This document shows positions 1-8,074 of a stretch of 40,702 bases of DNA, piece by piece. How positions within the stretch are numbered: position 1 is the stretch's first letter; each line of letters starts with the position of its first letter. Position numbers and translations under genes: made by a program. The notes beneath the pieces were generated by a model. The model saw nothing but the letters and a program-made list of their open reading frames with translations, made no database searches and was not told the origin of the DNA. Origin of the DNA: Sulfurivirga sp964427185 (GTDB taxonomy: Bacteria > Pseudomonadota > Gammaproteobacteria > Thiomicrospirales > Thiomicrospiraceae); the NCBI GenBank assembly GCA_964427185.1, contig CAYRSN010000012.1:1-40702 (forward strand), given 5' to 3'.

Positions 1-579
1 CAGGAGCTTTATGGCGATATGATCGAGTGGATCGGCGCCTCAGACGGCGGAAAAATACAGTCCGTCGATGTGGCGAATAAAACGGTTACCACCACGGAAG
101 GTGAAAAATTCAAAGCCGACGTATTGAATGTCATTCCGGCACAAAAAGCTGGCAAGCTCGCCTTTGAGGCCGGCCTGACCAACGACAAAGGCTGGTGTCC
201 TGTAAACCAGCAAACCTTTGAATCCAGCATCCATAAAGATGTATATGTGATTGGAGATGCGTCCATTGCCGGCAAGATGCCGAAATCAGGGCACTCCGCC
301 AACAGCCAGGGCAAGCTTTGCGCCGGTGCCATTGTTACTGCACTCAACGGCTGGGAGACCCCCAGCCCGAAACTGGCAAATACCTGTTACAGTCTGGTCG
401 CACGCGACTACGGCATCAGTGTCGTGGCCGTCTACCAGTATGACGGCAAGCTCATGAACAAGGTGAAAGGCGCTGGAGGTGTTACGCCGCTTAATGCACC
501 TGCCAGCCAGTTTTTGGCAGAAGCCACCTATGCGCGTGGCTGGTATAAGAGCATTACCCACGATACTTGGCGTGGATAA
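1..579 (+). CDS. fccB: Flavocytochrome c sulfide dehydrogenase, flavoprotein subunit (C-terminal part)
   Basis: The reading frame is open from base 1, so the N-terminal FAD domain lies outside the window. The visible 193 residues hold the last part of the second dinucleotide-binding region, with a GDAS motif and then KSGHSANSQGK, typical of FAD-linked sulfide oxidoreductases. The FCSD-specific C-terminal domain follows. The NTCYSLV segment carries one cysteine of the redox-active disulfide known in this family; its partner is upstream and cannot be checked. The enzyme oxidises sulfide in the periplasm and passes electrons to a cytochrome c subunit (FccA), which is not in view. A terminator hairpin follows the stop codon, so this is the last gene of its transcript. 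The family call is firm; whether the full protein is intact is unknown. Confidence 0.88.
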   Translation, partial: QELYGDMIEWIGASDGGKIQSVDVANKTVTTTEGEKFKADVLNVIPAQKAGKLAFEAGLTNDKGWCPVNQQTFESSIHKDVYVIGDASIAGKMPKSGHSANSQGKLCAGAIVTALNGWETPSPKLANTCYSLVARDYGISVVAVYQYDGKLMNKVKGAGGVTPLNAPASQFLAEATYARGWYKSITHDTWRG

Positions 580-611
580 ACCACCAGACTGCTTTAAAAA
601 TTTCCTGTAGT

Positions 612-1955
612 TTACCCGCCTTCTGGCGGGTTTTTTAATGCTGCCAGCAATCTCTCGGGCAGGGCACCAAAAGCACCGTTTGACATAAAGACGACTGTAT
701 CACCCTGTTTAACAGCCGCCTTAACTTGCTGCAAGAGCTTTTCATAGCTCCCCGCCGTGCCTTTCAGAGCAGAAAATGCAGGAATCTTCCAGCTCCATTC
801 AGTATTCAGATAAATCCACACACCATCCGCTACGGACAGTGCTTCGGGCAGCGCTTGAGCATGCACACCCATACGCATGGTATTCGAGCGCGGCTCCAGC
901 ACTACCAACAACCGCCCGGAGGCTTGAGCTTTCAAGCCTGCCAAAGTGCTGCGAATTGCAGTGGGATGGTGTGCAAAATCCTCAAGAATACGAATACCGT
1001 TCACCTCCCCCACCAAACTTTGACGCCGCCTGACACCTTTAAAGCCATTGAGCGCTTCAACGGCCACCGCCATCGGCACACCAGCATGGTGCGCAGCCAA
1101 CAGTGCACTGGCAGCATTATCCAAATTATGTTGACCGGTCAAATCCCAATGCACCTCACCGACCTGCATACCCTGCCAGATCACCTTAAAATGGTTGCAC
1201 GGAGCATTTAACGGCTCAATACACAATGCCGCGCGATCCTGTACTGGAGTCCATACCCCCATCTCCAGCACCTCTGCGACAGCCTTGTCATGCAGGGGAG
1301 CAATCACTTGTCCATTACCCGGTACCGTGCGGATAAACTGATGAAACTGGCACTGAATGGCGCTTATATCAGGAAAAATATCCGCATGATCATATTCCAG
1401 ATTATTGATCGCACAGGTACGCGGGCGGTAGTGGACAAACTTGCTACGTTTGTCAAAAAAAGCCGTGTCATATTCATCCGCCTCAATCACAAAAAAAGGA
1501 GCCTCACCCAGACGCGCAGAAACCCCGAAATTCTCCGGCACACCACCGATTAAAAACCCCGGCTGCAACCCCGCATATTCCAATATCCAGGCCAATAAAC
1601 TACTGGTGGTCGTCTTACCATGCGTGCCGGCGACTGCCAACACCCAGCGATCTTTCAGCACCAGACGCTGCAGGATTTCCGGCCCGCTGACATAGTCCAA
1701 CTGCCGGTTCAGTACCGCTTCCACATCCTCATGCCCACGGGATAGTGCATTGCCAATGACTACCATATCCAGTGCTTCTGTCAGCCAGCCACGTTCACCA
1801 TAGGCATATACTTCAATACCCGCCTGCGCTAACTGATCACTCATAGGGGGATAGATCGCCTGGTCAGAGCCACTGACCACATGCCCCTGCGCTTTAAGCA
1901 GCTGCGCCAGCCCCCCCATAAAGGTTCCCGCCACACCCAGAATGTGAATCCTCAT
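612..1955 (-). CDS. mpl: UDP-N-acetylmuramate:L-alanyl-gamma-D-glutamyl-meso-diaminopimelate ligase
   Basis: Mpl attaches recycled murein tripeptide to UDP-MurNAc in the cytoplasm, feeding peptidoglycan breakdown products back into precursor synthesis. The 447-residue protein has the usual family length. It shows the N-terminal Rossmann motif (HILGVAGTFMGG, residues 3-14), the ATP-binding GTHGKTTT loop at 110-117, and the Mur ligase central and C-terminal domains, including the FAHHPTA segment. The start is the ATG whose complement lies at 1953-1955, preceded by GAGG 8 bases upstream. That ribosome site overlaps the start region of the divergent rnd gene. The last codons fall in the fccB terminator hairpin. 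It stands alone on this strand. Confusion with MurC is unlikely given the N-terminal sequence and length. Confidence 0.93.
   Translation of the reverse strand: MRIHILGVAGTFMGGLAQLLKAQGHVVSGSDQAIYPPMSDQLAQAGIEVYAYGERGWLTEALDMVVIGNALSRGHEDVEAVLNRQLDYVSGPEILQRLVLKDRWVLAVAGTHGKTTTSSLLAWILEYAGLQPGFLIGGVPENFGVSARLGEAPFFVIEADEYDTAFFDKRSKFVHYRPRTCAINNLEYDHADIFPDISAIQCQFHQFIRTVPGNGQVIAPLHDKAVAEVLEMGVWTPVQDRAALCIEPLNAPCNHFKVIWQGMQVGEVHWDLTGQHNLDNAASALLAAHHAGVPMAVAVEALNGFKGVRRRQSLVGEVNGIRILEDFAHHPTAIRSTLAGLKAQASGRLLVVLEPRSNTMRMGVHAQALPEALSVADGVWIYLNTEWSWKIPAFSALKGTAGSYEKLLQQVKAAVKQGDTVVFMSNGAFGALPERLLAALKNPPEGG
614..636 (+). terminator. Rho-independent terminator after fccB
   Basis: ACCCGCC and GGCGGGT form a 7-bp stem with a TTCT loop (614-631), followed by a run of T on the plus strand (631-636). 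The hairpin also encodes the last residues of the converging mpl gene. No U-run follows it on the minus strand, so it serves fccB. Confidence 0.85.
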
Positions 1956-1958
1956 ATA

Positions 1959-3110
1959 ATGTGCCTCATGTTATGGATTGATCATGCTCAAAGCCTTGAA
2001 CGCTTTCTCGCACCGCTGAATAGCGGCGGGCTGCTGGCGCTGGATACGGAATTTCTGCGTACCAAAACCTACTATCCCCGCTTCTGCCTGCTGCAGCTGG
2101 CACAGGAAGATGGCACCATCGCACTGGTGGATCCGCTGGCTTGCGACCTGTCCCCGCTGTGGCAGGCTTTCAGCCATACGGAGATCACCTTTATTCTCCA
2201 TGCCGCCTTTCAAGATCTGGAGGTATTGTATCAGGCGGGCAAGACCTTACCCGCCCGCATCTTCGACACCCAAATCGCTGCCCTGCTGCATGGATTTGGC
2301 GATCAGAGCGGGTTGAATACATTGCTGGAGCATTTTCTGCATGTCAGTGTGCCAAAAGATGCTACTCGTACAGACTGGTGTCAACGCCCTCTGGAACAAA
2401 AACAGCATGCCTATGCGGCAAATGATGTGCACTACCTGATCCCCCTCTATCATGCACTGTCAGACAAGTTCACTGTGCAGGCTCAAGCTGCATTACAGGA
2501 AGACTTTGACGCCCTATGCACGCCAGGAAGATACACACTACCCCCTGAAGATGCCTGGCAAAGGTTAAGCGGTGGCCAACGTTTTTCAGCCAAACAGCAA
2601 ACACTGCTGCGCAAGCTGGCAGCCTGGCGTGAACAAACCGCTCAACAGCAGAACCTGCCCCGCCGCTGGGTTATTGGCGATGATACTTTGATGGCGCTGG
2701 CCAAACGCCCTCCCGCCAATCTGGACAAACTGAAAAATGTACCTGGGCTTTCCGCACCTCAATATCGACAATACGGCGAAGCCATTTTGGAAGTGCTCGA
2801 TCAAACCTTTCGTGAAGACAACTGGACAAAACAGGCGCATGCAAAACTGCATCCCTCACCTGAAGAAGAACCCTTGCTACAGCTTGCCAAGGCCATCGTC
2901 ATCCAACAGGCACAGAATTTCGGCTTCAATGCCAACGGCATAACCTCCCATGTCCTGCTCGACTGGCTACGCAACCAACAAGGATCATTGTCAGCTGGCT
3001 GGCGCCATCTGCTGATCGGCGCACCTTTGCGTAAAATACAGCAGGGAACCCCCCTGGTCTTTAAACGCAACAAGCTTGAGATTCCTTATGAACCGCTCTT
3101 TACGTCCTAA
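1959..3110 (+). CDS. rnd: Ribonuclease D
   Basis: RNase D is a 3'-5' exoribonuclease of the DEDD family that trims tRNA 3' ends. Exonuclease motif I is visible (LALDTEF near residue 29), then motif II (ILHAAFQDLE) and motif III (YAANDVHYLIPLY). A C-terminal HRDC-type region follows (RRWVIGDDTLMALAKRPP). The frame is open further upstream, but earlier starts would run deep into mpl. The ATGs at 1959 and 1968 give about 380 residues, close to the known length of about 375. Neither has a recognisable Shine-Dalgarno sequence, so translation may start leaderless or weakly. The stop lies 23 bases inside the next gene, suggesting translational coupling with the PFK. Confidence 0.9.
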   Translation: MCLMLWIDHAQSLERFLAPLNSGGLLALDTEFLRTKTYYPRFCLLQLAQEDGTIALVDPLACDLSPLWQAFSHTEITFILHAAFQDLEVLYQAGKTLPARIFDTQIAALLHGFGDQSGLNTLLEHFLHVSVPKDATRTDWCQRPLEQKQHAYAANDVHYLIPLYHALSDKFTVQAQAALQEDFDALCTPGRYTLPPEDAWQRLSGGQRFSAKQQTLLRKLAAWREQTAQQQNLPRRWVIGDDTLMALAKRPPANLDKLKNVPGLSAPQYRQYGEAILEVLDQTFREDNWTKQAHAKLHPSPEEEPLLQLAKAIVIQQAQNFGFNANGITSHVLLDWLRNQQGSLSAGWRHLLIGAPLRKIQQGTPLVFKRNKLEIPYEPLFTS

Positions 3111-4356
3111 CGCACTATATGCCCAAGCAGGCGGTGTGACAGCTGTCATCAACACCTCCATGGCAGCCGTCATTGAAACCTGCCGACGTTTTTCCAACCA
3201 CTTCGGCAAACTCTATGGCGCCCGTAATGGCATTCTGGGTGTCCTGCATGAGGATCTCGTGGAGCTGACCCATACAGACACCGCCACGTTAAATCAGCTG
3301 ATGCATCTGCCCGGTGGAGCGCTGCAGGCATGCCGCTTTGATCTGGATCCTATTGATGAAAACCCTGCACAGTATGAGCGTGTTTATCAGGTGCTCAAAG
3401 CACACAACATCGGTGTGTTTTTTTACAACGGCGGTAACGGCTCCATGCTCACGGCACTGAAAATCGCTGCTTTCTGTGCTCAAAAAGGCCATCCCCTGCA
3501 AGTAATCGGCATCCCCAAAACCATTGATAATGACATGGCTCACACTTACTGCTGCCCAGGATATGGCTCGGCGGCTAAATTTATCGCCACCAGCCTCCTG
3601 GAAGCCGTACTGGATTTACGCGCCATGTATCCCACCTCTACCAAAGTGTTCCTGATAGAGGCTATGGGACGCCATACCGGCTGGCTGGCACTGGCCGGCA
3701 GCCTGATTCTGGATCTGATACCGGATACCCCATTACTTACCCTGTTCCCAGAACGCCCCTTCCACTACGAAGACTTTCTCAAGCGGGTCAAACAGCAGAT
3801 TGCCCAATCCGGCTACAGCGTAGTGATTGTCGGGGAAGGCATCAAAACACCCGATGGAGCGTTTTACGCTGTCGCACGCCCCAATCATGCCCACATGAAC
3901 TGGAGCCAGATGGGAGGGGCAGCCTGCAAGCTGGCAGATACTTTACGGCACGACCTCAACACCAAAGTCCATGTCGCACTTCCAGACTACCTGCAGCGCA
4001 GTGCTGCCCATCTGGTTTCCGTAACCGACTGGGAGATGGCCTATGAAGTAGGCAAAGCGGCGGTGATGGCTGCCGTACAAGGGGAGCACGGTAAGCTGCC
4101 CATCATCGTAAAAACCCTGAACGAACCGTTTGACTGGACAACACAGTTGATTTCCATTGAAACTGTGGCGGATCTGGAACGCCCCGTACCCGATGCATTT
4201 ATTACGGCAGACGGCTACCACGTCACTCATCAGGCGCTGCGCTATCTAAGACCGCTGGTTACCGGAGAGCGCCCTCTGAGCTGGCATCACGGCCTGCCGA
4301 ATTTAACACCGGTCACATTCCCGCCTGTCACCAAAAAGCTGGCGCCCTACAGCTGA
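3088..4356 (+). CDS. Phosphofructokinase of the PPi-dependent type
   Basis: The enzyme phosphorylates fructose 6-phosphate at the branch between glycolysis and gluconeogenesis. The 422-residue protein matches the long bacterial pyrophosphate-dependent PFK group: N-terminal NALYAQAGGVTAVIN, IPKTIDND at residues 142-149, a GSAAKFIA segment, and EAMGRHTGWLA. Lys144 in PKTIDND is the usual mark of PPi use. The phosphoryl-donor loop, however, reads GGNGS (115-119), where PPi enzymes have an Asp in place of Gly118, so the donor is uncertain. ATG 3088 is chosen over TTG 3076, because the family starts just before this point. It overlaps the end of rnd by 23 bases with only a weak GAG upstream. The 3' end overlaps the remains of the AEC gene by ten bases, tail to tail. 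Confidence 0.88.
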   Translation: MNRSLRPNALYAQAGGVTAVINTSMAAVIETCRRFSNHFGKLYGARNGILGVLHEDLVELTHTDTATLNQLMHLPGGALQACRFDLDPIDENPAQYERVYQVLKAHNIGVFFYNGGNGSMLTALKIAAFCAQKGHPLQVIGIPKTIDNDMAHTYCCPGYGSAAKFIATSLLEAVLDLRAMYPTSTKVFLIEAMGRHTGWLALAGSLILDLIPDTPLLTLFPERPFHYEDFLKRVKQQIAQSGYSVVIVGEGIKTPDGAFYAVARPNHAHMNWSQMGGAACKLADTLRHDLNTKVHVALPDYLQRSAAHLVSVTDWEMAYEVGKAAVMAAVQGEHGKLPIIVKTLNEPFDWTTQLISIETVADLERPVPDAFITADGYHVTHQALRYLRPLVTGERPLSWHHGLPNLTPVTFPPVTKKLAPYS

Positions 4357-4876
4357 TGGGCTAACTGCGCCCACAGCGGCAAAGTAAAAAAGCTGACCAG
4401 CACCCCCAACCGACCATGGCAGACGCTAACCTGGGCTGAAGATGATGGCTGGCGGCGACCACCCCAGCTGTAATCATCGTGGGCATGGCGGCTTCCAACA
4501 AGGCTGTTTGTGCCGGCAAACCATGCATATCCAGCAGGTATATCAGCCATAAAGCCAGCAGTGGCATCAACCCCATTTTAATCGCCATACCTATCGCAAA
4601 GGGCTGACCCAACCCTTGCGGCAGCTTGAACTTCAGCTGGCGGCTCAGCCACAGCACCAAACCTGCTGTCAATGCCAGCAACACCCACGGCACTGCGACC
4701 AACCCCAGCAAGCGCTCATCAAAACGTATCTGCGGCAGGTAAAAGAAAATCACTGCCGGCAGCGCAACCCAAATCACCCAAGCATTCAGTACTTCCGGTG
4801 CTGATTTGAACACATGCACCCGCTGTAACAGCCACCCCAGTACAATGCATAGCGCGACCAACGTCAGGTTTTCCAT
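4347..4876 (-). pseudogene. Decayed AEC-family (auxin efflux carrier-like) transporter
   Basis: Intact AEC permeases are about 300 residues with ten membrane segments. Here the N-terminal three segments (from MENLTLVALCIVLGW to about residue 88) join directly to the C-terminal part (AIGMAIKMGLMPLLALWL, then AAMPTMITAGVVA). Roughly 130 middle residues are missing in frame. Near the end the frame breaks at a run of five G on the minus strand, around 4403-4412. The continuation GVLVSFFTLPLWAQLAHQL is in another frame and ends with TAG at 4347. A sixth G would restore it; as it stands, the frame from the ATG stops at 4361. The start lies only about 12 bases after the lpdA terminator, leaving little room for a promoter. 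Two independent defects argue for a dead gene, although the G-run alone could be a sequencing error. Confidence 0.75.
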
Positions 4877-4887
4877 AGTACCACCCT

Positions 4888-4912
4888 ACAAAAAACCGCC
4901 CGAAGGCGGTTT
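4888..4912 (-). terminator. Terminator after lpdA
   Basis: Read on the minus strand, AAACCGCC-TTCG-GGCGGTTT forms a stem capped by a stable TTCG tetraloop (4912-4893) and runs into a T-tract at 4892-4888. It ends the aceE-aceF-lpdA transcript. Confidence 0.88.
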
Positions 4913-4934
4913 ATTACGTAGTATTGCGCACCGC

Positions 4935-6701
4935 TCATTTCCGCTTTTTCGGCGCAATCAGGTCGGTGATGGTGCCTTCGGCCATCTCGGCGGCGAAGGC
5001 GAAGGTTTCAGAAAGGGTCGGATGCGGGTGAATGGTCAGGCCAATGTCCTGCATATCTGCACCCATTTCAATGGCCAGCATGGCCTCAGCAATCAGCTCT
5101 CCTGCATTGGGGCCAACCATACCGCAGCCAAGGATGCGATGCGTCTTGGCATCAAATAGCGCCTTGGTCATACCCTCATCCCGCCCCAGACTCAGGCTGC
5201 GACCGGATGCCGCCCAGGGGAAGGCACCTTTTTCATACTCAACACCTTCCGCCTTAAGCTCCTCTTCCGTCTTACCTGCCCAAGCCACCTCTGGATTAGT
5301 ATAAGCAACAGAAGGAATTCCCATCGGAGTAAAGGCCGAGGGCATACCGCAGATGACTTCCGCCGCCACCTTGCCCTCATGCACGGCCTTATGTGCCAAC
5401 ATGGGCTGACCGACAATATCGCCAATGGCATAGATATGCGGCACATTGGTGCGCTGACGCGCATCCACCGGAATAAAGCCGCGCTCATCTACAAACACGC
5501 CCGCCTTATCAGCATCGATTTTCTGACCATTGGGTGCACGCCCGACCGCTACCAGAATACGGTCAAACGTATCCGTTTCCGGCACACCAGTACCTTCGAA
5601 GGTGACTTTCAGGCCTTCTGAGGTGGCCTCCACATTGGTCACCTTGGCATTGAGATAGATATTCTCATAGCGCTGCTGAATGCGCTTAAGCAAGGGCTTG
5701 GTAATATCTTTATCCGCACCGGGGATAATGGTATCGCCCAACTCCACCACGGTAATCTTCGCGCCCAGGCTGTCATACACCTGCGCCATCTCCAGGCCAA
5801 TGATTCCGCCGCCGATCACCAGCATACGCTTGGGGATTTCCGCCAGCTCCAGTGCATCCGTGGAATCCATCACCCGTGGATCGTCATGGGGAATAAACGG
5901 TAGCTTGATAGGCTGGGAGCCGGCAGCGATAATGGCGTTATCAAAAGAAATAGTCTTGCTGCCGCCCTCCGTAAGCTCAACGGTAAGCGTATTGGCGCTG
6001 GAGAAACGGCCATAGCCCTGCACAATCTCCACTTTGCGCTGCTTAGCCAATGCCGCCAAACCACCCGTGAGCTTTTTAATGACGCTGTTTTTATACTCCC
6101 GCAATTTGTCCAGATCGATTTCCGGCTCGGCAAACTTCAAACCATGTTCCGCCAGCTCACGGGTTTCGTTGAGAATAACGGACATATGCAACAATGCCTT
6201 GGAAGGAATACAGCCCACATTGAGACACACACCACCAATCACAGGGTAGCGCTCTACCAGCACCACTTTCTTGCCTAAGTCTGCCGCACGGAAGGCTGCG
6301 GTATAACCACCAGGCCCGCCGCCCAGCACCAGCACTTCGGCATGCAGCTCCGCTTCACCCGTAAAGGTGGCCGCAGCAGGGGTCTCCCCCTTTTTTTCAA
6401 AATCAAAATTTTGTGACTCGGTGCTTTGTGAGCGTGCTGTAGAGGTGCTTTTTTCAGCGTTTTTTACCTCTATTTTGCCGATTAAATCACCTGTTTTGAC
6501 TTTGTCGCCTACCGCAACGTGCATTTCCACAATCTTACCGCTGTAAGGTGCCGGCACTTCCATGGTGGCCTTGTCCGACTCCAGCGTAATCAGGGAATCT
6601 TCCACTTCCACTTCATCACCGGGCTGTACCAGCACTTCAATCACATCTACCTGATCAAAATCACCGATATCCGGTAGCACAATGTCTTTAATTTCGCTCA
6701 T
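4935..6701 (-). CDS. lpdA: Dihydrolipoyl dehydrogenase (E3) with N-terminal lipoyl domain
   Basis: E3 reoxidises the dihydrolipoamide of the pyruvate dehydrogenase complex using FAD and NAD+. At 588 residues it is longer than ordinary E3 (about 470), because residues 1-80 form a biotinyl-lipoyl domain with the lipoylated lysine in SDKATMEV (Lys44). A flexible Ser/Thr/Ala-rich linker leads to the FAD motif GGGPGG (127-132). The redox disulfide is GVCLNVGC (Cys159/Cys164), and the NAD motif is VIGGGIIGLEMA. The C-terminal catalytic HPHPTLSE lies near 558-565. It starts 13 bases after aceF stops, with GAGGTGG as ribosome site, and is last in the operon. E3 enzymes with their own lipoyl domain are known from Neisseria and other beta- and gammaproteobacteria. 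Confidence 0.95.
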   Translation of the reverse strand: MSEIKDIVLPDIGDFDQVDVIEVLVQPGDEVEVEDSLITLESDKATMEVPAPYSGKIVEMHVAVGDKVKTGDLIGKIEVKNAEKSTSTARSQSTESQNFDFEKKGETPAAATFTGEAELHAEVLVLGGGPGGYTAAFRAADLGKKVVLVERYPVIGGVCLNVGCIPSKALLHMSVILNETRELAEHGLKFAEPEIDLDKLREYKNSVIKKLTGGLAALAKQRKVEIVQGYGRFSSANTLTVELTEGGSKTISFDNAIIAAGSQPIKLPFIPHDDPRVMDSTDALELAEIPKRMLVIGGGIIGLEMAQVYDSLGAKITVVELGDTIIPGADKDITKPLLKRIQQRYENIYLNAKVTNVEATSEGLKVTFEGTGVPETDTFDRILVAVGRAPNGQKIDADKAGVFVDERGFIPVDARQRTNVPHIYAIGDIVGQPMLAHKAVHEGKVAAEVICGMPSAFTPMGIPSVAYTNPEVAWAGKTEEELKAEGVEYEKGAFPWAASGRSLSLGRDEGMTKALFDAKTHRILGCGMVGPNAGELIAEAMLAIEMGADMQDIGLTIHPHPTLSETFAFAAEMAEGTITDLIAPKKRK

Positions 6702-6714
6702 ATCAGGCCACCTC

Positions 6715-8016
6715 TCACAAAATCAACTGGCGAATATCGCTCAAATAGCGTGCCACGGTCTGAGTAAAGCGTACGCCTTCTGCACCGTCAATCACACGGT
6801 GGTCATAGCTGACAGAGAAAGGCAGGATCAGACGCGGCTCAAACTCACTGCCGTTCCACACCGGCTGCATTTTGGCTTTGGAAACGCCCATAATGCCCAC
6901 TTCAGGGGCATTCACAATTGGCGTAAAGTTGGTGCCGCCAATGCCGCCCAGGCTGGAGATGGTAAAGGTACCGCCGGACATATCCTTCGGCCCCAGCTTG
7001 CCGTCTCGAGCCTTGGCGCTGATTTCCATCAACTCGCGGGAAAGATCCAAAATGCCTTTCTGATCTACATCCCGCACTACGGGCACAACCAGGCCGTTGG
7101 GTGTATCCACGGCAATGCCCAGGTTGTAATAGCGCTTCACAATCAGGTGCTCGCCATCCTCAGACAGAGAAGCATTCATATTGGGGAACTGCTTCAATGC
7201 GGCGACCACAGCCTTCATAATAAACACCAGTGGGGTGATCTTGAGCCCCTGTTTTTCCGTCTGTGCTTTCAAGGACTTACGGAAAGCCTCCAGCTCGGTA
7301 ATATCCGCCTCATCAAACTGGGTGACATGAGGCACATTAAGCCAGCAGGCATGCAAATGCTTGCCGGAAATCTTTTTAATGCGAGAGAGTTCTACCTGCT
7401 CCACTTCGCCAAACTGACTGAAGTCAGGTAGCTTGATGGACGGAATACCTGCACCACTGGCAGGCGCCATGGCCTGTGCGCCCTGCAAAATGCCTTTTAC
7501 ATATTGCTGCACGTCTTCTTTAGTAATACGCCCTTTAGGTCCCGAACCGGACACCTGTGTCAGATCTACACCCAGCATGCGGGCATAGGCGCGTACTGCC
7601 GGGCTGGCATGATAACGGGCACCGACTGTCTGTTTATTAACGGGTTTTTCTGCTGCCACAGATACAGGCGCCGGTTTGGGCTCAGCGGGTGCAGGTTTTT
7701 CTGGTTCAGGCTGCGGCTTGGCCGCTGCTGGAGTAGGTTTTTCTTCTGGTTTTTCTTCTGATGCGGTGCTTTCGGCTTCTGCCACATCAATTTCCGCAAT
7801 AGGATCCCCCTCTTTAATCTTATCCCCCTCTTTAACCAGCATTTTCACAATACTGCCTTTCCAGGGAGATGGCACTTCCATGGTGGCCTTGTCAGATTCC
7901 AGGGTGATCATAGAGTCATCCACATCGACCGTATCGCCCTCGTTCACCAGGACTTCGATCACATCCACCTGATCAAAATCACCAATATCCGGCAGGGTAA
8001 ATGTTTTTACACTCAT
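6715..8016 (-). CDS. aceF: Pyruvate dehydrogenase E2, dihydrolipoyllysine acetyltransferase
   Basis: E2 forms the core of the complex and transfers the acetyl group from lipoamide to CoA. The 433-residue protein has a single lipoyl domain (residues 1-77, Lys43 in SDKATMEV). An Ala/Pro/Lys/Glu-rich swinging linker follows (about 78-135), then the peripheral-subunit-binding domain (HASPAVRAYARMLGV to GRITKEDVQ), then the acyltransferase domain ending in the DHRVIDG catalytic motif (His406, Asp410). E. coli AceF has three lipoyl domains; this one has one, partly compensated by the lipoyl domain on E3. The start at 8016 is chosen over an in-frame ATG 18 bases upstream because AGGAAAG sits well placed before it and the lipoyl domain begins there. 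A hairpin separates it from aceE. Confidence 0.95.
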   Translation of the reverse strand: MSVKTFTLPDIGDFDQVDVIEVLVNEGDTVDVDDSMITLESDKATMEVPSPWKGSIVKMLVKEGDKIKEGDPIAEIDVAEAESTASEEKPEEKPTPAAAKPQPEPEKPAPAEPKPAPVSVAAEKPVNKQTVGARYHASPAVRAYARMLGVDLTQVSGSGPKGRITKEDVQQYVKGILQGAQAMAPASGAGIPSIKLPDFSQFGEVEQVELSRIKKISGKHLHACWLNVPHVTQFDEADITELEAFRKSLKAQTEKQGLKITPLVFIMKAVVAALKQFPNMNASLSEDGEHLIVKRYYNLGIAVDTPNGLVVPVVRDVDQKGILDLSRELMEISAKARDGKLGPKDMSGGTFTISSLGGIGGTNFTPIVNAPEVGIMGVSKAKMQPVWNGSEFEPRLILPFSVSYDHRVIDGAEGVRFTQTVARYLSDIRQLIL

Positions 8017-8046
8017 GCGAGCTTTCCTTTTCAATTCGTTCTATGC

Positions 8047-8067
8047 AAAAAGCCGCCCGAAGGCGGC
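8047..8067 (-). terminator. Terminator-like hairpin between aceE and aceF
   Basis: On the minus strand GCCGCC-TTCG-GGCGGC forms a 6-bp GC stem with a TTCG loop and is followed by TTTTT (8051-8047). It lies after the aceE stop and before the aceF ribosome site. It resembles the terminator after lpdA but sits inside the operon, so it probably allows only partial read-through or stabilises the aceE mRNA end. Confidence 0.75.
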
Positions 8068-8074
8068 CAGATGA

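Noticed and set aside
657..664. GGGCAGGG, a possible FtsK-orienting (KOPS) site
   Set aside because: A single 8-base match in 40 kb is expected by chance, and another match (near 14775) points the other way.
6682..7431. 249-codon open frame on the plus strand opposite aceF
   Set aside because: It lies fully within aceF on the other strand, has low-complexity translation and no ribosome site. The aceF frame is certain.
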